Shown: piece after piece, positions 44,389 to 53,072 of the stretch
Layout: each line of letters starts with the position of its first letter
Position numbering within the stretch: the stretch's first letter is position 1
Origin: Bog-473 sp963817735
GTDB taxonomy: Bacteria; Actinomycetota; Acidimicrobiia; Acidimicrobiales; RAAP-2
DNA: 64,000 nucleotides
Assembly (NCBI GenBank): GCA_963817735.1
Contig: CAWFPP010000005.1
Location: 1 to 64,000 of the forward strand
Direction of reading: 5' to 3'
The notes under the pieces: generated by a model
What the model was told of the DNA's origin: nothing
Database searches by the model: none
Seen by the model: the letters and a program-made list of their open reading frames with translations, nothing else
Program-made: the position numbers and the translations under genes

Positions 44389-45240
44389 ATGCCCAGGGAC
44401 ATCAGGGAGCTGCGCGACGACCCGGTGGCCTACGCCGCCGAGCTGCGCCGACGGTGGGGTGGCCTTTTGAGCTACCGCTACATCGGCCGGAGCTGGCCGT
44501 CCATGGACCAGGGCCCGCCTGACAACACCGTCACACTCCGCAGCGACATGCGCGGCCCGACCGGCGCCGTCCTTCTGGCCGTGCTCGGGATCGCCGCGCC
44601 AGAAGGTAGTGGCAGGAGCGACCTCGAGGCGGTCCCCAACCCCGTGATCCACTCTTGCCAGGTGCTCGATCCCGGGTACGACGTCCGTCGTCTTGAGGTG
44701 GTGTCCGAAGTCCTCAAGCACGGGCGCCAAATGGGCTACAGCCGCTCACGCATTGTCGACGCGGACAAGCCGGGACGAGTGCTCGCGCTGACCCAAGGAC
44801 AGGGGATCAGCCTCGGCGTCCCACCCGCCGGACTCGAGAGGATGACGGTGGACCCGATCGTCGTGCTGGACGGCCCGGATCTCCCCCCGCTCTGGCAGGT
44901 CTTCGGCGCCGCTCGTCGCGCCGACGGTCATTGGGCGCTGCCGGAGTTGGCGACGGAGCTCGCTTCACCCGATGCCGCGCTGCACCTCGGCCCTCAGTTT
45001 GTCCTTCTCGAGACGGCGGCCGTCGACGCGGTGGCCGAGGCAGCGGGGACCGATCACATACGGGCGATCTCGTCACACGTCATGTTCCTGGCCCGCGGCA
45101 AGGTCGGGCCGTTCCGCACCGACGCCGAGCTGATCACGGGATCCGGCGGAGTGACGGCGGCGCGCGTCGTCCTCCACGACGAGGGTGACGGCAACCGTGC
45201 CGTGACCGCCGCCTCGTACCAGTTCCAGGGCGCGGGCTGA
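44389..45240 (+). CDS. Uncharacterised protein, possible double-hotdog thioesterase
   Basis: 283 residues. Two repeated strand-helix-strand patterns, RRLEVVSEVLKHGRQMGYSR in the first half and HVMFLARGKVGPFRTDAELI in the second, look like hotdog sheets as in PaaI-type thioesterases. No clear catalytic residue can be assigned. It is divergent from the thiolase with 195 bases between. It could be an acyl-CoA-binding or thioesterase-like protein of the same pathway; this is inference. Confidence 0.7.
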   Translation: MPRDIRELRDDPVAYAAELRRRWGGLLSYRYIGRSWPSMDQGPPDNTVTLRSDMRGPTGAVLLAVLGIAAPEGSGRSDLEAVPNPVIHSCQVLDPGYDVRRLEVVSEVLKHGRQMGYSRSRIVDADKPGRVLALTQGQGISLGVPPAGLERMTVDPIVVLDGPDLPPLWQVFGAARRADGHWALPELATELASPDAALHLGPQFVLLETAAVDAVAEAAGTDHIRAISSHVMFLARGKVGPFRTDAELITGSGGVTAARVVLHDEGDGNRAVTAASYQFQGAG

Positions 45241-45259
45241 CGCCGGAGCGGAACGCGCT

Positions 45260-45290
45260 GTTGTCGAGGTCGTGCAACTGAATCGACAAC
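45260..45290. promoter_or_regulatory. Inverted repeat GTTGTCGA-N15-TCGACAAC
   Basis: A perfect eight-base inverted repeat begins 20 bases after the preceding stop and ends 141 bases before the CoA-transferase start. It could be a terminator stem without a U-run or a regulator site. Confidence 0.35.
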
Positions 45291-45431
45291 TCTCCCCGAA
45301 GTCCCTCCCACCGCGGATGCGTAAGGTGGGACTCGTATGCTGGCCGATGTCACTGCAGTGGAATACGTTCGTTTCAACCTCGTGAGTGCCCCTGAGTCCA
45401 TGCCCGCGTGCCTTCTCTCCGTTCCTGCTCC

Positions 45432-46655
45432 ATGAGCGGGCCGCTGGACGGCGTGCGGGTGGTCGAACTCGGGGTCTGGGTCGCCGGCCCCGGCGCCGGC
45501 GGCATCCTGGCCGACTGGGGTGCGGACGTGGTGAAGATCGAGCCGCCCGAGGGAGACCCGTGTCGGACCTTCCTCAACGTCCTCGGTGGTGACCTGCCGT
45601 CCAATCCGGTGTTCGAGTTGGACAACCGGGGCAAGCGCGCCATCGCACTCGACCTCTCGAGCGAACGTGGCCTGGACCTTGCGCATCAACTGGTGGCAGG
45701 GGCCGACGTCTTCCTGACCAACCTGCGCCCGGCCGCCCTCGAGCGCATCGGGCTCGGCCCCGACCAGGTGCACGAGCGTCACCCCGGTCTGGTCTACGCC
45801 ATCATCACCGGCTACGGGCTGGAGGGTCCCGACGCGGAACGAGGTGCCTACGACGTCGCGGCCTTTTGGTCGAGGGCCGGGATTGCTGAGGCGTTGCGCG
45901 CGCCCGGTGGCCCGTTGCCCTTCCAGCGAGGCGGCATGGGCGACCACTCGGCAGCCATGACCGGTGCCGCCATGATCAGCGCCGCCCTCGTCGAGCACGC
46001 CCGCACCGGCCGCGGTCAGGTCGTCTCGACCTCTCTGCTGCGCCAGGGTTGCTACACCATCGGCTTCGACCTCAACGTCATGCTCATGTGGGGCCGGTCG
46101 TTGCAGGTCGGTGTGCGGGAGACGATGTACAGCCCCGTCGTGAACAATTACAGAGCGGGGGACGGCCGTCCCTTCTGGATCGTCGGCCTCGAGGGGGACC
46201 GCCACTGGCCAGCTCTCGCCCGAGCCGTCGGGCGTCCTGAGTGGCTCACCGACGAGCGCTTTGCCACCGGCACAGGCAGGGCGATCAACGCCCGCGAGCT
46301 CATCGCGCTGCTGGACGAGATCTTCGCCACGCGGCCGCTCGACGAATGGGCCGAGGCCTTCGATGCCGAGCCGGAGCTCTTCTGGAGCCCGGTCAACACG
46401 ATCGAGGACGTCATCGCCGACGAGCAGTTCCTGGCGGCCAAGTCGGTGGTCGACGTGCCCGACGAGCAGAGCAGCATGCCCATGCTGGCGACGCCGGCCG
46501 ACTTCGGCGGCGAGCCGCCTCGCCCCCGCTTTCGGGCCCCGCACCTCGGGGAGCACACGCGCGAGCTCCTGGCCGAGCTGCAGGTTCCCGCCGACGAGAT
46601 CGAGGCGCTGGTGGATTCGGGCGTTGCTGTCGACGGGACCTCAGGAGGCGCCTGA
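45432..46655 (+). CDS. CaiB/BaiF family CoA-transferase
   Basis: 407 residues. GVRVVELGVWVAGPGAGG, ILADWGADVVKIEPPEGD, NRGKRAIALDL and the probable catalytic Asp in RGAYDVAAFWSRAG near 144, followed by VVSTSLLRQGCYTIGFD. The C-terminal small domain has DEWAEAFDAEPELFWSPV. Single, intact domain. The ATG has no strong ribosome-binding site. The following alpha/beta-hydrolase is 190 bases away. Confidence 0.92.
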   Translation: MSGPLDGVRVVELGVWVAGPGAGGILADWGADVVKIEPPEGDPCRTFLNVLGGDLPSNPVFELDNRGKRAIALDLSSERGLDLAHQLVAGADVFLTNLRPAALERIGLGPDQVHERHPGLVYAIITGYGLEGPDAERGAYDVAAFWSRAGIAEALRAPGGPLPFQRGGMGDHSAAMTGAAMISAALVEHARTGRGQVVSTSLLRQGCYTIGFDLNVMLMWGRSLQVGVRETMYSPVVNNYRAGDGRPFWIVGLEGDRHWPALARAVGRPEWLTDERFATGTGRAINARELIALLDEIFATRPLDEWAEAFDAEPELFWSPVNTIEDVIADEQFLAAKSVVDVPDEQSSMPMLATPADFGGEPPRPRFRAPHLGEHTRELLAELQVPADEIEALVDSGVAVDGTSGGA

Positions 46656-46795
46656 CGGCCGAGCGCCCGCGCCGCCGCGACCGGCAGGCGTCGCTGATCC
46701 CAGCCAAACTCTCGTCGTATTCTCATTCCTCGCCGCTCGGTGCGGTGTCGTTCGTTGGCCCAGAGAGCCCGCGAGAAGGAAGCGTCCCAAATGTG

Positions 46796-46822
46796 GCAGG
46801 AGCATCCATCCGGATCTCCTGC
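46796..46822 (+). promoter_or_regulatory. Strong stem-loop in the leader of the hydrolase gene
   Basis: GCAGGAG and CTCCTGC pair at the base, ATCC and GGAT pair above, with one bulged C and a four-base loop. The total is about 11 base pairs, ending 10 bases before the GGGAGG ribosome-binding site (46833-46838). Possible translational control or terminator of the upstream gene; no U-run follows. Confidence 0.4.
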
Positions 46823-46845
46823 ACCCCGACCAGGGAGGATCACCC

Positions 46846-48279
46846 GTGGCCAGCACACGAGAGACTGCGTTCCGCGAGATGCCGGGCGCTGCGCCGGACG
46901 TCATGCGGGACTACGAATTGGCGACACTCGGCTACGAGGAGATCGAGTACAGCTTGGAGGGGACTGCGGGCTCGTACGAGTTGCAGGGCGAGCGGGGTGC
47001 TGACGGCCACTGGGACGTGAGCCCAGGAGCGGAGGCTCCATTTCGGACCAGGTTCGTGGCACGCTGGCCCAAGGATCCACTGCGGTTTAGCGGGACGGTC
47101 GTCGTGGAGTGGCACAACGTGTCGGCCGGTATCGACGCCGCTCCCGACTGGGGGTTCTTCCATCGCTACCTGGCGGCCGCGGGTCACGCCTGGGTCGGTG
47201 TCTCAGCGCAGAAGGTCGGCATCGACGGGGGAGGGTTCGTCGAGAGCATCCACCTCAAGCTGCTGGCGCCGGACCGCTACGCAGAGCTCGAACACCCCGG
47301 CGATGCCTGGTCCTTCGACATCTTCACGCAGGCCGGAAGGTTGCTGCAGTTGCCGGCGGATGAGAACCCACTGGTCGGGCTGGCGCCGACGCAGATCCTC
47401 GCCGCCGGCGAGTCGCAGTCCGCTGCCTGCCTCGTGACCTACATCAACGCCGTCGATCCCCAGGTGCAGCTCTTCGACGGCTTCTTCGTGCACGGCCGGC
47501 CGGCCTCCGGAGTCTCGATGGACGGCGTGTTCATCCCCGCGTCAGCTCGCTTGGGGATGGAGGCGACGCGGGTGGCGATCTCGACGAAGGGCGAGCGCAT
47601 CCGTGACGACGCCCGGGTGCCGATCCTCGTGCTGCAGAGTGAGACCGACGTGATCCTTTTGGGCGGTCAGCTGGCGCAACAGCCCGATTCCGACCGCCTC
47701 AGGACCTGGGAGATGGCGGGCGCCGCACATGCCGACACCTACACCGTCAGCGCAGGCCGACACGACGACGGCACGTTGACCGCAGAACGCATGGCGGAGT
47801 TGCTGCGCCCCACCAGGAACCTCATGATCGGCCAGACCGATACGCCGATCAACGCCGGGCCGCAGCAGCACTACGTGGCCGAGGCCGCCCTGGCGCACCT
47901 GTGCCGGTGGGCGGCGGGCGGAGAAGCTCCCCCTTCGGGACCCTCGCTCGAGCTGAACGGCGACCGGACCGGCTACGTCCTCGACGAGCACGGCATCGCC
48001 CAGGGTGGGATCCGCACACCGTGGGTGGACGTGCCGACCGCGGTCATGGGCGGACTCGGGCAGACCGGCGAGACCTTCGCCATGCTGTTCGGCCGCACCG
48101 AGCCGTTCGACGAGGCCACCCTGTCGACCCTGTATCCCGGAGGGGAGGACGAGTACCTCGAGCGTTTCGCGGCAGCGTTGGACGCGACCATCGCGGCTGG
48201 GTTCCTGCTGGAGGATGACCGCATGGAGATCTTGGCTGTGGCGGCGCATTCGTACCCCTTGCGACTCGCCGACGCGTGA
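46846..48279 (+). CDS. Alpha/beta-hydrolase-domain protein
   Basis: 477 residues from the GTG at 46846, with GGAGG seven bases upstream. The nucleophile is in LAAGESQSAACLVTYI (GxSxS), the acid probably in LVLQSETDVILL and the His in AGAAHADTY. VVVEWHNVSAGIDAAPDW is a strong family block. Such large hydrolases are found next to terpenoid and steroid degradation genes. Probably cytosolic; no signal peptide. Substrate unknown. Confidence 0.85.
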   Translation: MASTRETAFREMPGAAPDVMRDYELATLGYEEIEYSLEGTAGSYELQGERGADGHWDVSPGAEAPFRTRFVARWPKDPLRFSGTVVVEWHNVSAGIDAAPDWGFFHRYLAAAGHAWVGVSAQKVGIDGGGFVESIHLKLLAPDRYAELEHPGDAWSFDIFTQAGRLLQLPADENPLVGLAPTQILAAGESQSAACLVTYINAVDPQVQLFDGFFVHGRPASGVSMDGVFIPASARLGMEATRVAISTKGERIRDDARVPILVLQSETDVILLGGQLAQQPDSDRLRTWEMAGAAHADTYTVSAGRHDDGTLTAERMAELLRPTRNLMIGQTDTPINAGPQQHYVAEAALAHLCRWAAGGEAPPSGPSLELNGDRTGYVLDEHGIAQGGIRTPWVDVPTAVMGGLGQTGETFAMLFGRTEPFDEATLSTLYPGGEDEYLERFAAALDATIAAGFLLEDDRMEILAVAAHSYPLRLADA

Positions 48280-48409
48280 CGTTGTCCGGGGCCGGAATTC
48301 ATCATGCTCTTTCCGCCTTCAGGCGATTGGCGACAGCCCGGGTCGGATGGGAATTGTCCCTCTTGACCTGAGACATCGTTCCCGAACTGAGCCTGCGGAC
48401 CCGCTCTGC

Positions 48410-48437
48410 TAGGGTGCAAAAAAGAGGGTCCTCTTTT
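48410..48437 (+). promoter_or_regulatory. TAGGGT -10 and palindrome AAAAGAGG-GT-CCTCTTTT before the ABC operon
   Basis: A perfect eight-base inverted repeat with a two-base centre (48420-48437) lies just after a possible -10 (TAGGGT, 48410-48415), covering the expected transcription start. The two-base centre is too short for an RNA hairpin loop, so a protein operator is more likely. Confidence 0.5.
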
Positions 48438-48452
48438 CCCTGGGGAGGGTGC

Positions 48453-49382
48453 ATGGAGCAGTCGATGTTGCGCTGTGAGGGCCTGCGCAAGAGCTTTGGC
48501 GACCGGGAGGCCGTCAAGGGCGTCTCCTTCTCCATTGCGGAAGGCGAGTGCTACGGACTGCTCGGGCCGAACGGCGCCGGCAAGACCACGACCATCTCCA
48601 TGCTGTGCGGCCTCATCGTCCCTGATGAGGGAGCGGTGACAATCGACGGCTTCGCGGGCGGCACCTTGGAGGCCAAGGCGGCGGTGGGGTACGTCCCCCA
48701 GGACCTGGCCCTCTACCCCGATCTCTCGGCGGTCGAGAACCTGACCTTCTTCGGCCAGCTCTACGGGTTGGGCGGCAAAGAGCTGCAAGGCCGCATCGGC
48801 GAGACGCTGGAGCTGGTGGGACTGGCGGACCGGGGCAAGGACCGCATCAGCACGTATTCGGGCGGCATGAAGCGCCGGGCCAACATGGCGGCCGGGCTGC
48901 TGCACCGACCCAAGCTGCTCGTGCTCGACGAACCCACGGTCGGGGTGGACCCCCAGAGCCGCAACGCCATTCTGGAGACGGTCGGGCGGCTCGGCATCGC
49001 GGTCCTCTACACCACGCACTACATGGAGGAGGCGGCCAAGCTGTGTGACCGCATCGGCATCATCGATGACGGGCAGCTGATCGCCGAGGGGACGGCCGAG
49101 GCGCTCATCGGCACTTACGGCGGCCGGGACAAGGTGCACCTGTCCTGTGACGAGGCCTCGCTCGACGTGCTCTCCGCCGCCTGCCTCGAACTGCACAACG
49201 TCCACAAGGTGCACGAGCACGAGGGCAACCTGGAGCTGACCACCGACCACGGACCGGCCGTGCTCTCCGCCGTGGTCGCTGTGGCCACGAAGCACGGGGT
49301 CGACCTCACGGGTGTCGAGGTGCGCACGCCGAATCTCGAGGACGTCTTCTTGAGCCTCACCGGGAAAGAGCTTCGGGATTGA
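48453..49382 (+). CDS. ABC transporter ATPase (DrrA-like exporter subunit)
   Basis: 309 residues. Walker A GPNGAGKT at 38-45, Q-loop VPQDLALYPD, signature YSGGM at 135-139, Walker B LLVLDE at 155-160 and H-loop TTHYMEEAA. The C-terminal 75 residues, ending near NLEDVFLSLTGKELRD, are typical of the DrrA/ABC-2 drug-export group. GGGGAGGG precedes the ATG. Its stop overlaps the permease start (TTGA). Probably exports a hydrophobic compound or toxic intermediate. Confidence 0.94.
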   Translation: MEQSMLRCEGLRKSFGDREAVKGVSFSIAEGECYGLLGPNGAGKTTTISMLCGLIVPDEGAVTIDGFAGGTLEAKAAVGYVPQDLALYPDLSAVENLTFFGQLYGLGGKELQGRIGETLELVGLADRGKDRISTYSGGMKRRANMAAGLLHRPKLLVLDEPTVGVDPQSRNAILETVGRLGIAVLYTTHYMEEAAKLCDRIGIIDDGQLIAEGTAEALIGTYGGRDKVHLSCDEASLDVLSAACLELHNVHKVHEHEGNLELTTDHGPAVLSAVVAVATKHGVDLTGVEVRTPNLEDVFLSLTGKELRD

Positions 49383-50513
49383 TCCGCGTCATCGCGTGGA
49401 ACGAGCTCCACCGCCGGCTGCGCGATCGCTCCGTCCTCATCGGGTGCCTGGCGGCACCGCTCCTCATGGCGGCCGTCCTCGGGTTGTCGTTCGCCGGCGG
49501 GGCCAGCGCCACCCCGGTGCACATCGGCGTCGCGGGGGCCTCCCCCAGATGCTGACGGCCGCGCTGGCGGCGAGCCAGCTCCCGGAGAATGTCACGGTCA
49601 CCACGTTGCCCAGTCAGCAGTCGGTGAAGGATGCCGTGTCGAACGGCACGCTCGACGGCGGGGTGGCGGTCGTGCCGTCGCAGTTGCGCCTGCGCACCTT
49701 GCTCGTCCCCATCGTTGACCCGGGAGCGACCCACACACCGGGCTTCGACGTGGTCACCAAGGGAACAGCACCCTTGGGACAGGAGTACGCCGAGTCGGTG
49801 GCGGCCGGGATCTCCAGCGTGCTGTACGCCGGCCGGGTGCCCCATCCGGGGGCGACAGAAGCCGCCGATCCCGCGATGGTGGCGATCAACAGCCAGAGCG
49901 TGGGTCACGGTGGCAAGGTCAACCTGAATTTTTCGCGCCCAACATCGCGGTCGTGTTCCTCTTCATCGGGAGCGGTCTCGGTATGCGGTCCTTGCTGATG
50001 GAGCGGTCGGCCGGCACGCTGGCCCGGATCACGGCGGCACCGGTGCGGCCGACCCAGATCGTCTTCGGCAAGCTGCTGGCGATCTTCATCACCGGCATGG
50101 CCACCATCTTCGTGATCTGGGCGGTGACGACCTACGGCTTCGGCGCCGACTGGGGCAACCCGCTCGGGGTCCTGTTGATGGCGATCGGCGCCACGGCCGC
50201 CATGTGCGGCATCGGGGTCTTCCTTACGTCGCTGGCCAAGACGGAGCAGCAGGCCTTCGGGATCACCCTGCTGGTGGGACTGTTCCTGGCGCTGGTGGGC
50301 GGCAACCTGCTTCCGTCGGGCTCTCTCCCCGATGCGTTCCAGGTGCTGGCGCTGGGCACCCCGAACGGCTGGGCCCTGGTCGGATTCGGCCGCCTCGACC
50401 AACTCGGCGAGCCGGCGACCAGCATCATCGGTCCCTTCGTGATCCTGCTGATCATCGCGGTGGTTGCCGGCGGCCTGGCCATGATCCGGGTGCGGCGGAT
50501 GGTGGAGCCGTGA
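49379..50513 (+). pseudogene. ABC-2 type permease 1, broken by two homopolymer indels
   Basis: The membrane subunit is spread over three frames. Part 1 starts at TTG 49379, overlapping the ATPase stop (IRVIAWNELHRRLRDRS). After GVAGASP a C5 run at 49542-49546 should be C6, giving SPQMLTAALAASQLP. After GGKVNLN a T5 run at 49929-49933 should be T6, giving NFFAPNIAVVFLFIGSGLG. Restored length is about 378 residues, with a periplasmic loop after the first helix and five more helices including IVFGKLLAIFITGM. Both breaks are one-base losses in homopolymers, so they are probably read errors and the gene is likely intact. Confidence 0.85.
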
Positions 50514-50514
50514 C

Positions 50515-51558
50515 GTGATCGCGGTCATCTGGGTGAACCTGCGCCGGGCCATGGGCGACCGCCGGCTGCTCATCATCGGCACGCTCGTGCCCGTGGTGAT
50601 CATCCTCATCACGGGGCTGCTCGAGGGCAGCCCGAAGGAGCCGATCGGTCTGTACCACCCGTCGGCGCGTCTGCTGCACCTGGCGCAGACGACGGAGGGG
50701 ATCAAGGTGCGGGTGGAGAGCAGCAGGACTGACCTGACCGACGACATCCTGCGGGGGCGCGTGGTGGCGGGGATCGTCCAGCTGCCGGCGCCGGGCAACT
50801 CGGTGAAGGCGGACTTCCTGGTGGAGTCGTCGACCACCGACGCCGTGCAGGCCCGCACCGACGCAGTGGCGCTCATGGACCTGATGGCGGCCGAGGGGTC
50901 GAATACGAAGTTCACCGACGCCACCCTGCGAGCGACCCCGGTCGAGGCGCCGCTGAGCCCGTTCTGGTATGTGGCGCCGGCCAACCTGGTCTTGTTCATG
51001 GGGATCGCCGTGCTGGTGCTCTCGGCCGGCATGGTCGAGACGCGACGGCTGGGAGTGCTGCAGCGGCTTTCCGCGGCACCCGTGCACAAGCGCGCCATCG
51101 TCTTCGGTCAGATGGCCAGCATGATGGTCACCGCGGTCACCATGGCGATCGGGCTGATCTTCGTGGGGTATGTACTCTTCCGGGTGCACTGGGGCAATCC
51201 CCTGAGCGTGTTCCTGGTGATCCTGCTGTTGGGGATCAGCGTGGCGGCGCTGGCCGTGATCATCGGGACGTGGTCGCGCTCGCAGGAACAGGCCATCGCT
51301 ACGGCTGTGATCGTGGCCATCATCGCCGGGATGCTCGGGGGGTGCGTCTACCAGCTGAGTGCGGTGAGCACGACCGTGAAGGACGTGGGGCACATCGTGC
51401 CGCAGGCGTGGGCCATGGACGCGTTCGTGAAGTTGATTTCGGGTCACGCGTCGTTCAGCGACACGTTGCCCGAGATCGGCGCGTTGGCGGCGTTCGCCGT
51501 AGTCCTGAGCGTGCTGGCGGTCTGGTACTACTCGCGCAAGGTGTTCTCGACGACGTGA
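50515..51558 (+). CDS. ABC-2 type permease 2
   Basis: 347 residues, GTG start one base after the first permease. Topology: one N-terminal helix (LLIIGTLVPVVIILITGLL), a large extracytoplasmic domain (about 45-150), then five helices with NLVLFMGIAVLVLSAGMV, ETRRLGVLQRLSAAPVHKR (the coupling region) and VSTTVKDVGHIVPQAWAMDA. With the ATPase it forms a heteromeric exporter. It converges on the tandem FadR gene, 13 bases away. Confidence 0.93.
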   Translation: MIAVIWVNLRRAMGDRRLLIIGTLVPVVIILITGLLEGSPKEPIGLYHPSARLLHLAQTTEGIKVRVESSRTDLTDDILRGRVVAGIVQLPAPGNSVKADFLVESSTTDAVQARTDAVALMDLMAAEGSNTKFTDATLRATPVEAPLSPFWYVAPANLVLFMGIAVLVLSAGMVETRRLGVLQRLSAAPVHKRAIVFGQMASMMVTAVTMAIGLIFVGYVLFRVHWGNPLSVFLVILLLGISVAALAVIIGTWSRSQEQAIATAVIVAIIAGMLGGCVYQLSAVSTTVKDVGHIVPQAWAMDAFVKLISGHASFSDTLPEIGALAAFAVVLSVLAVWYYSRKVFSTT

Positions 51559-51571
51559 TGGTGAGCGAGGC

Positions 51572-53014
51572 TCAGCGCAGGTAGCTGCCGATCGCCTCGA
51601 GATGGCGGCGCAGGCGGCGACGGGCGAGCGCAGCGTCTCCGGTGGCCATGGCGTCGGCAATGGCGCCGTGGGCCTTGGACACCTCGAGCGCGGCGACGGC
51701 CCGTTCCTCGTCCGAGACCTCCTCCACCTGGTGCAGGCGCATCAGGCGGATCAGGACGAGAGAGACCAGCTCGAGCGCACGGTTGCCGGCCAGCCCGGCG
51801 ATGACCGCGTGCAGATCGTGGCCGCCGTCTGCGAACTCGTCCAGGCTCAGCTTGTCTTCGTGCTCGAGCGCGCTGTGCAGCTCCGACTCGGCACCGACGT
51901 CGTCGTGGGCCCGGTCGACCGCCAGCTCCACCTGCGCCAGTTCCACTCGGATGCGCAGCTCAATGAGGTCGGCCATGGAGATGTCGCGACGGGCCAGGTA
52001 GACCGCCACCACGTCGCTCACCCCGCGCACACTGGGCGCGCTCACGAACAGCCCGCCGCCGGGGCCACGCCGCATGGTGGCGACCTGATGGTGCTCCAGC
52101 AGGCGGAGCGCCTCGCGGAAGACGGCCCGGCTCGCCCCGTACTTCTCGATCAACATGGCCTGCGACCCGAGCAGCGTCCCCGGCGGCAGATCGTCCACCA
52201 CCACGTCCTGCAGGATGGCCCGCGCCACGTCCTCGGCCCGCTTGTTGCTGACGCCGCCGCCGAGAGCCACGCTGCGAGGCAGGAACTGGCGGGAAACCTT
52301 GCGGTTCTGTAGGAAGGCGGACTCGGCCTCGAGGTGGCGGCGCATGCGGCGGCTGGCGGCGTCGGCATCGTGGTCCAACACCGCCTCGATGATGCGGGCG
52401 TGGGCCTGCCGTGATGCCGACAGGGTGCGCTCGCCGAGCGACGAGCCGTCCCGGAAGTAGAGGAAGGCGACCCGGTTGAGGATGTCGACGAAGAGCTCAA
52501 GTGCCGGGTTGCGGGTGAGGGCGGCGAGTCGGGTGTGCAGGGCGCGGTGGTCGCGCCCGCCCGCCGCCTCCAGCGCACGCAGCTCGGCGCCGCCGGTTTC
52601 AGTCAGCCGTTCGGTGGCCAGCTCGGCCGCGATGGCTTCAAGGACGATGCGCGCCTCGAAGACCTCGGTCAGACGGGTGTTGGTCCGGTGCAGGTACAGC
52701 ACCGCGGCATCGATGATGGCGTCGACCGTCGGCTCCGTCACGACCAGCCCGCCCCCGGGGCCCCGCCGCATGAAGGCAACTTCTTGGTTCTCGACGAGAC
52801 GCACCGCCTCCCGGAAGACGGCCCGGCTGACCCGGTAGCGCTCGATCAGCTCGGTCTGTGAGCCGAGCACCTCGCCGACCGGCCAGCCCCGATCGACGAC
52901 ATCGCTGAGTATGCGCCGGGCCACGCTGGCGGCAAGCTTCGACTCGGGGTCGGTCGTCGGCGACATGGTGCGGGCCGCCGGGACGACGAGGGTGGCGGAG
53001 GAGGCGGCGGCCAT
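51572..53014 (-). CDS. Tandem-duplicated FadR-type GntR regulator (HTH-FCD-HTH-FCD)
   Basis: 480 residues from the ATG at 53014. Unit 1: winged helix at about 30-95 (VSRAVFREAVRLVEN, RRGPGGGLVVTEP) and an FCD. Unit 2 begins near 270 with SNKRAEDVARAIL and has ASRAVFREALRLLEHH and RRGPGGGLFVSAP. It is paralogous to 18785-20218, and the recognition helices are almost the same, so both may bind related half-sites. The gene lacks a Shine-Dalgarno sequence. TATAAC ends nine bases before the ATG, inside a copy of the recurrent element, which suggests a leaderless message and autoregulation. Reading upstream of 53014 in the same frame runs antisense to the P450. Confidence 0.93.
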   Translation of the reverse strand: MAAASSATLVVPAARTMSPTTDPESKLAASVARRILSDVVDRGWPVGEVLGSQTELIERYRVSRAVFREAVRLVENQEVAFMRRGPGGGLVVTEPTVDAIIDAAVLYLHRTNTRLTEVFEARIVLEAIAAELATERLTETGGAELRALEAAGGRDHRALHTRLAALTRNPALELFVDILNRVAFLYFRDGSSLGERTLSASRQAHARIIEAVLDHDADAASRRMRRHLEAESAFLQNRKVSRQFLPRSVALGGGVSNKRAEDVARAILQDVVVDDLPPGTLLGSQAMLIEKYGASRAVFREALRLLEHHQVATMRRGPGGGLFVSAPSVRGVSDVVAVYLARRDISMADLIELRIRVELAQVELAVDRAHDDVGAESELHSALEHEDKLSLDEFADGGHDLHAVIAGLAGNRALELVSLVLIRLMRLHQVEEVSDEERAVAALEVSKAHGAIADAMATGDAALARRRLRRHLEAIGSYLR

Positions 53015-53018
53015 CGAG

Positions 53019-53039
53019 AATAGGTTATACTCAATAGGT
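53019..53039. promoter_or_regulatory. Divergent element GGTTATACTCAAT with direct repeat AATAGGT
   Basis: The plus strand reads GGTTATACTCAAT (53023-53035), flanked by AATAGGT at 53019-53025 and 53033-53039. On the minus strand TATAACCTATTCTCGATG closely parallels TATACTCTATTCGCCATG at the ligase promoter (10213-10230). It serves the tandem FadR gene (-) and probably the P450 (+). Confidence 0.6.
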
Positions 53040-53072
53040 GTCAGGAGCCTTGAGGCCCAGGTGGAGCGCCCG

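Noticed and set aside
51562..51574. TGAGC-GAG-GCTCA between the ABC operon and tandem FadR gene
   Set aside because: A five-base stem with a three-base loop is too weak to call a terminator with confidence, although its place between convergent genes fits.
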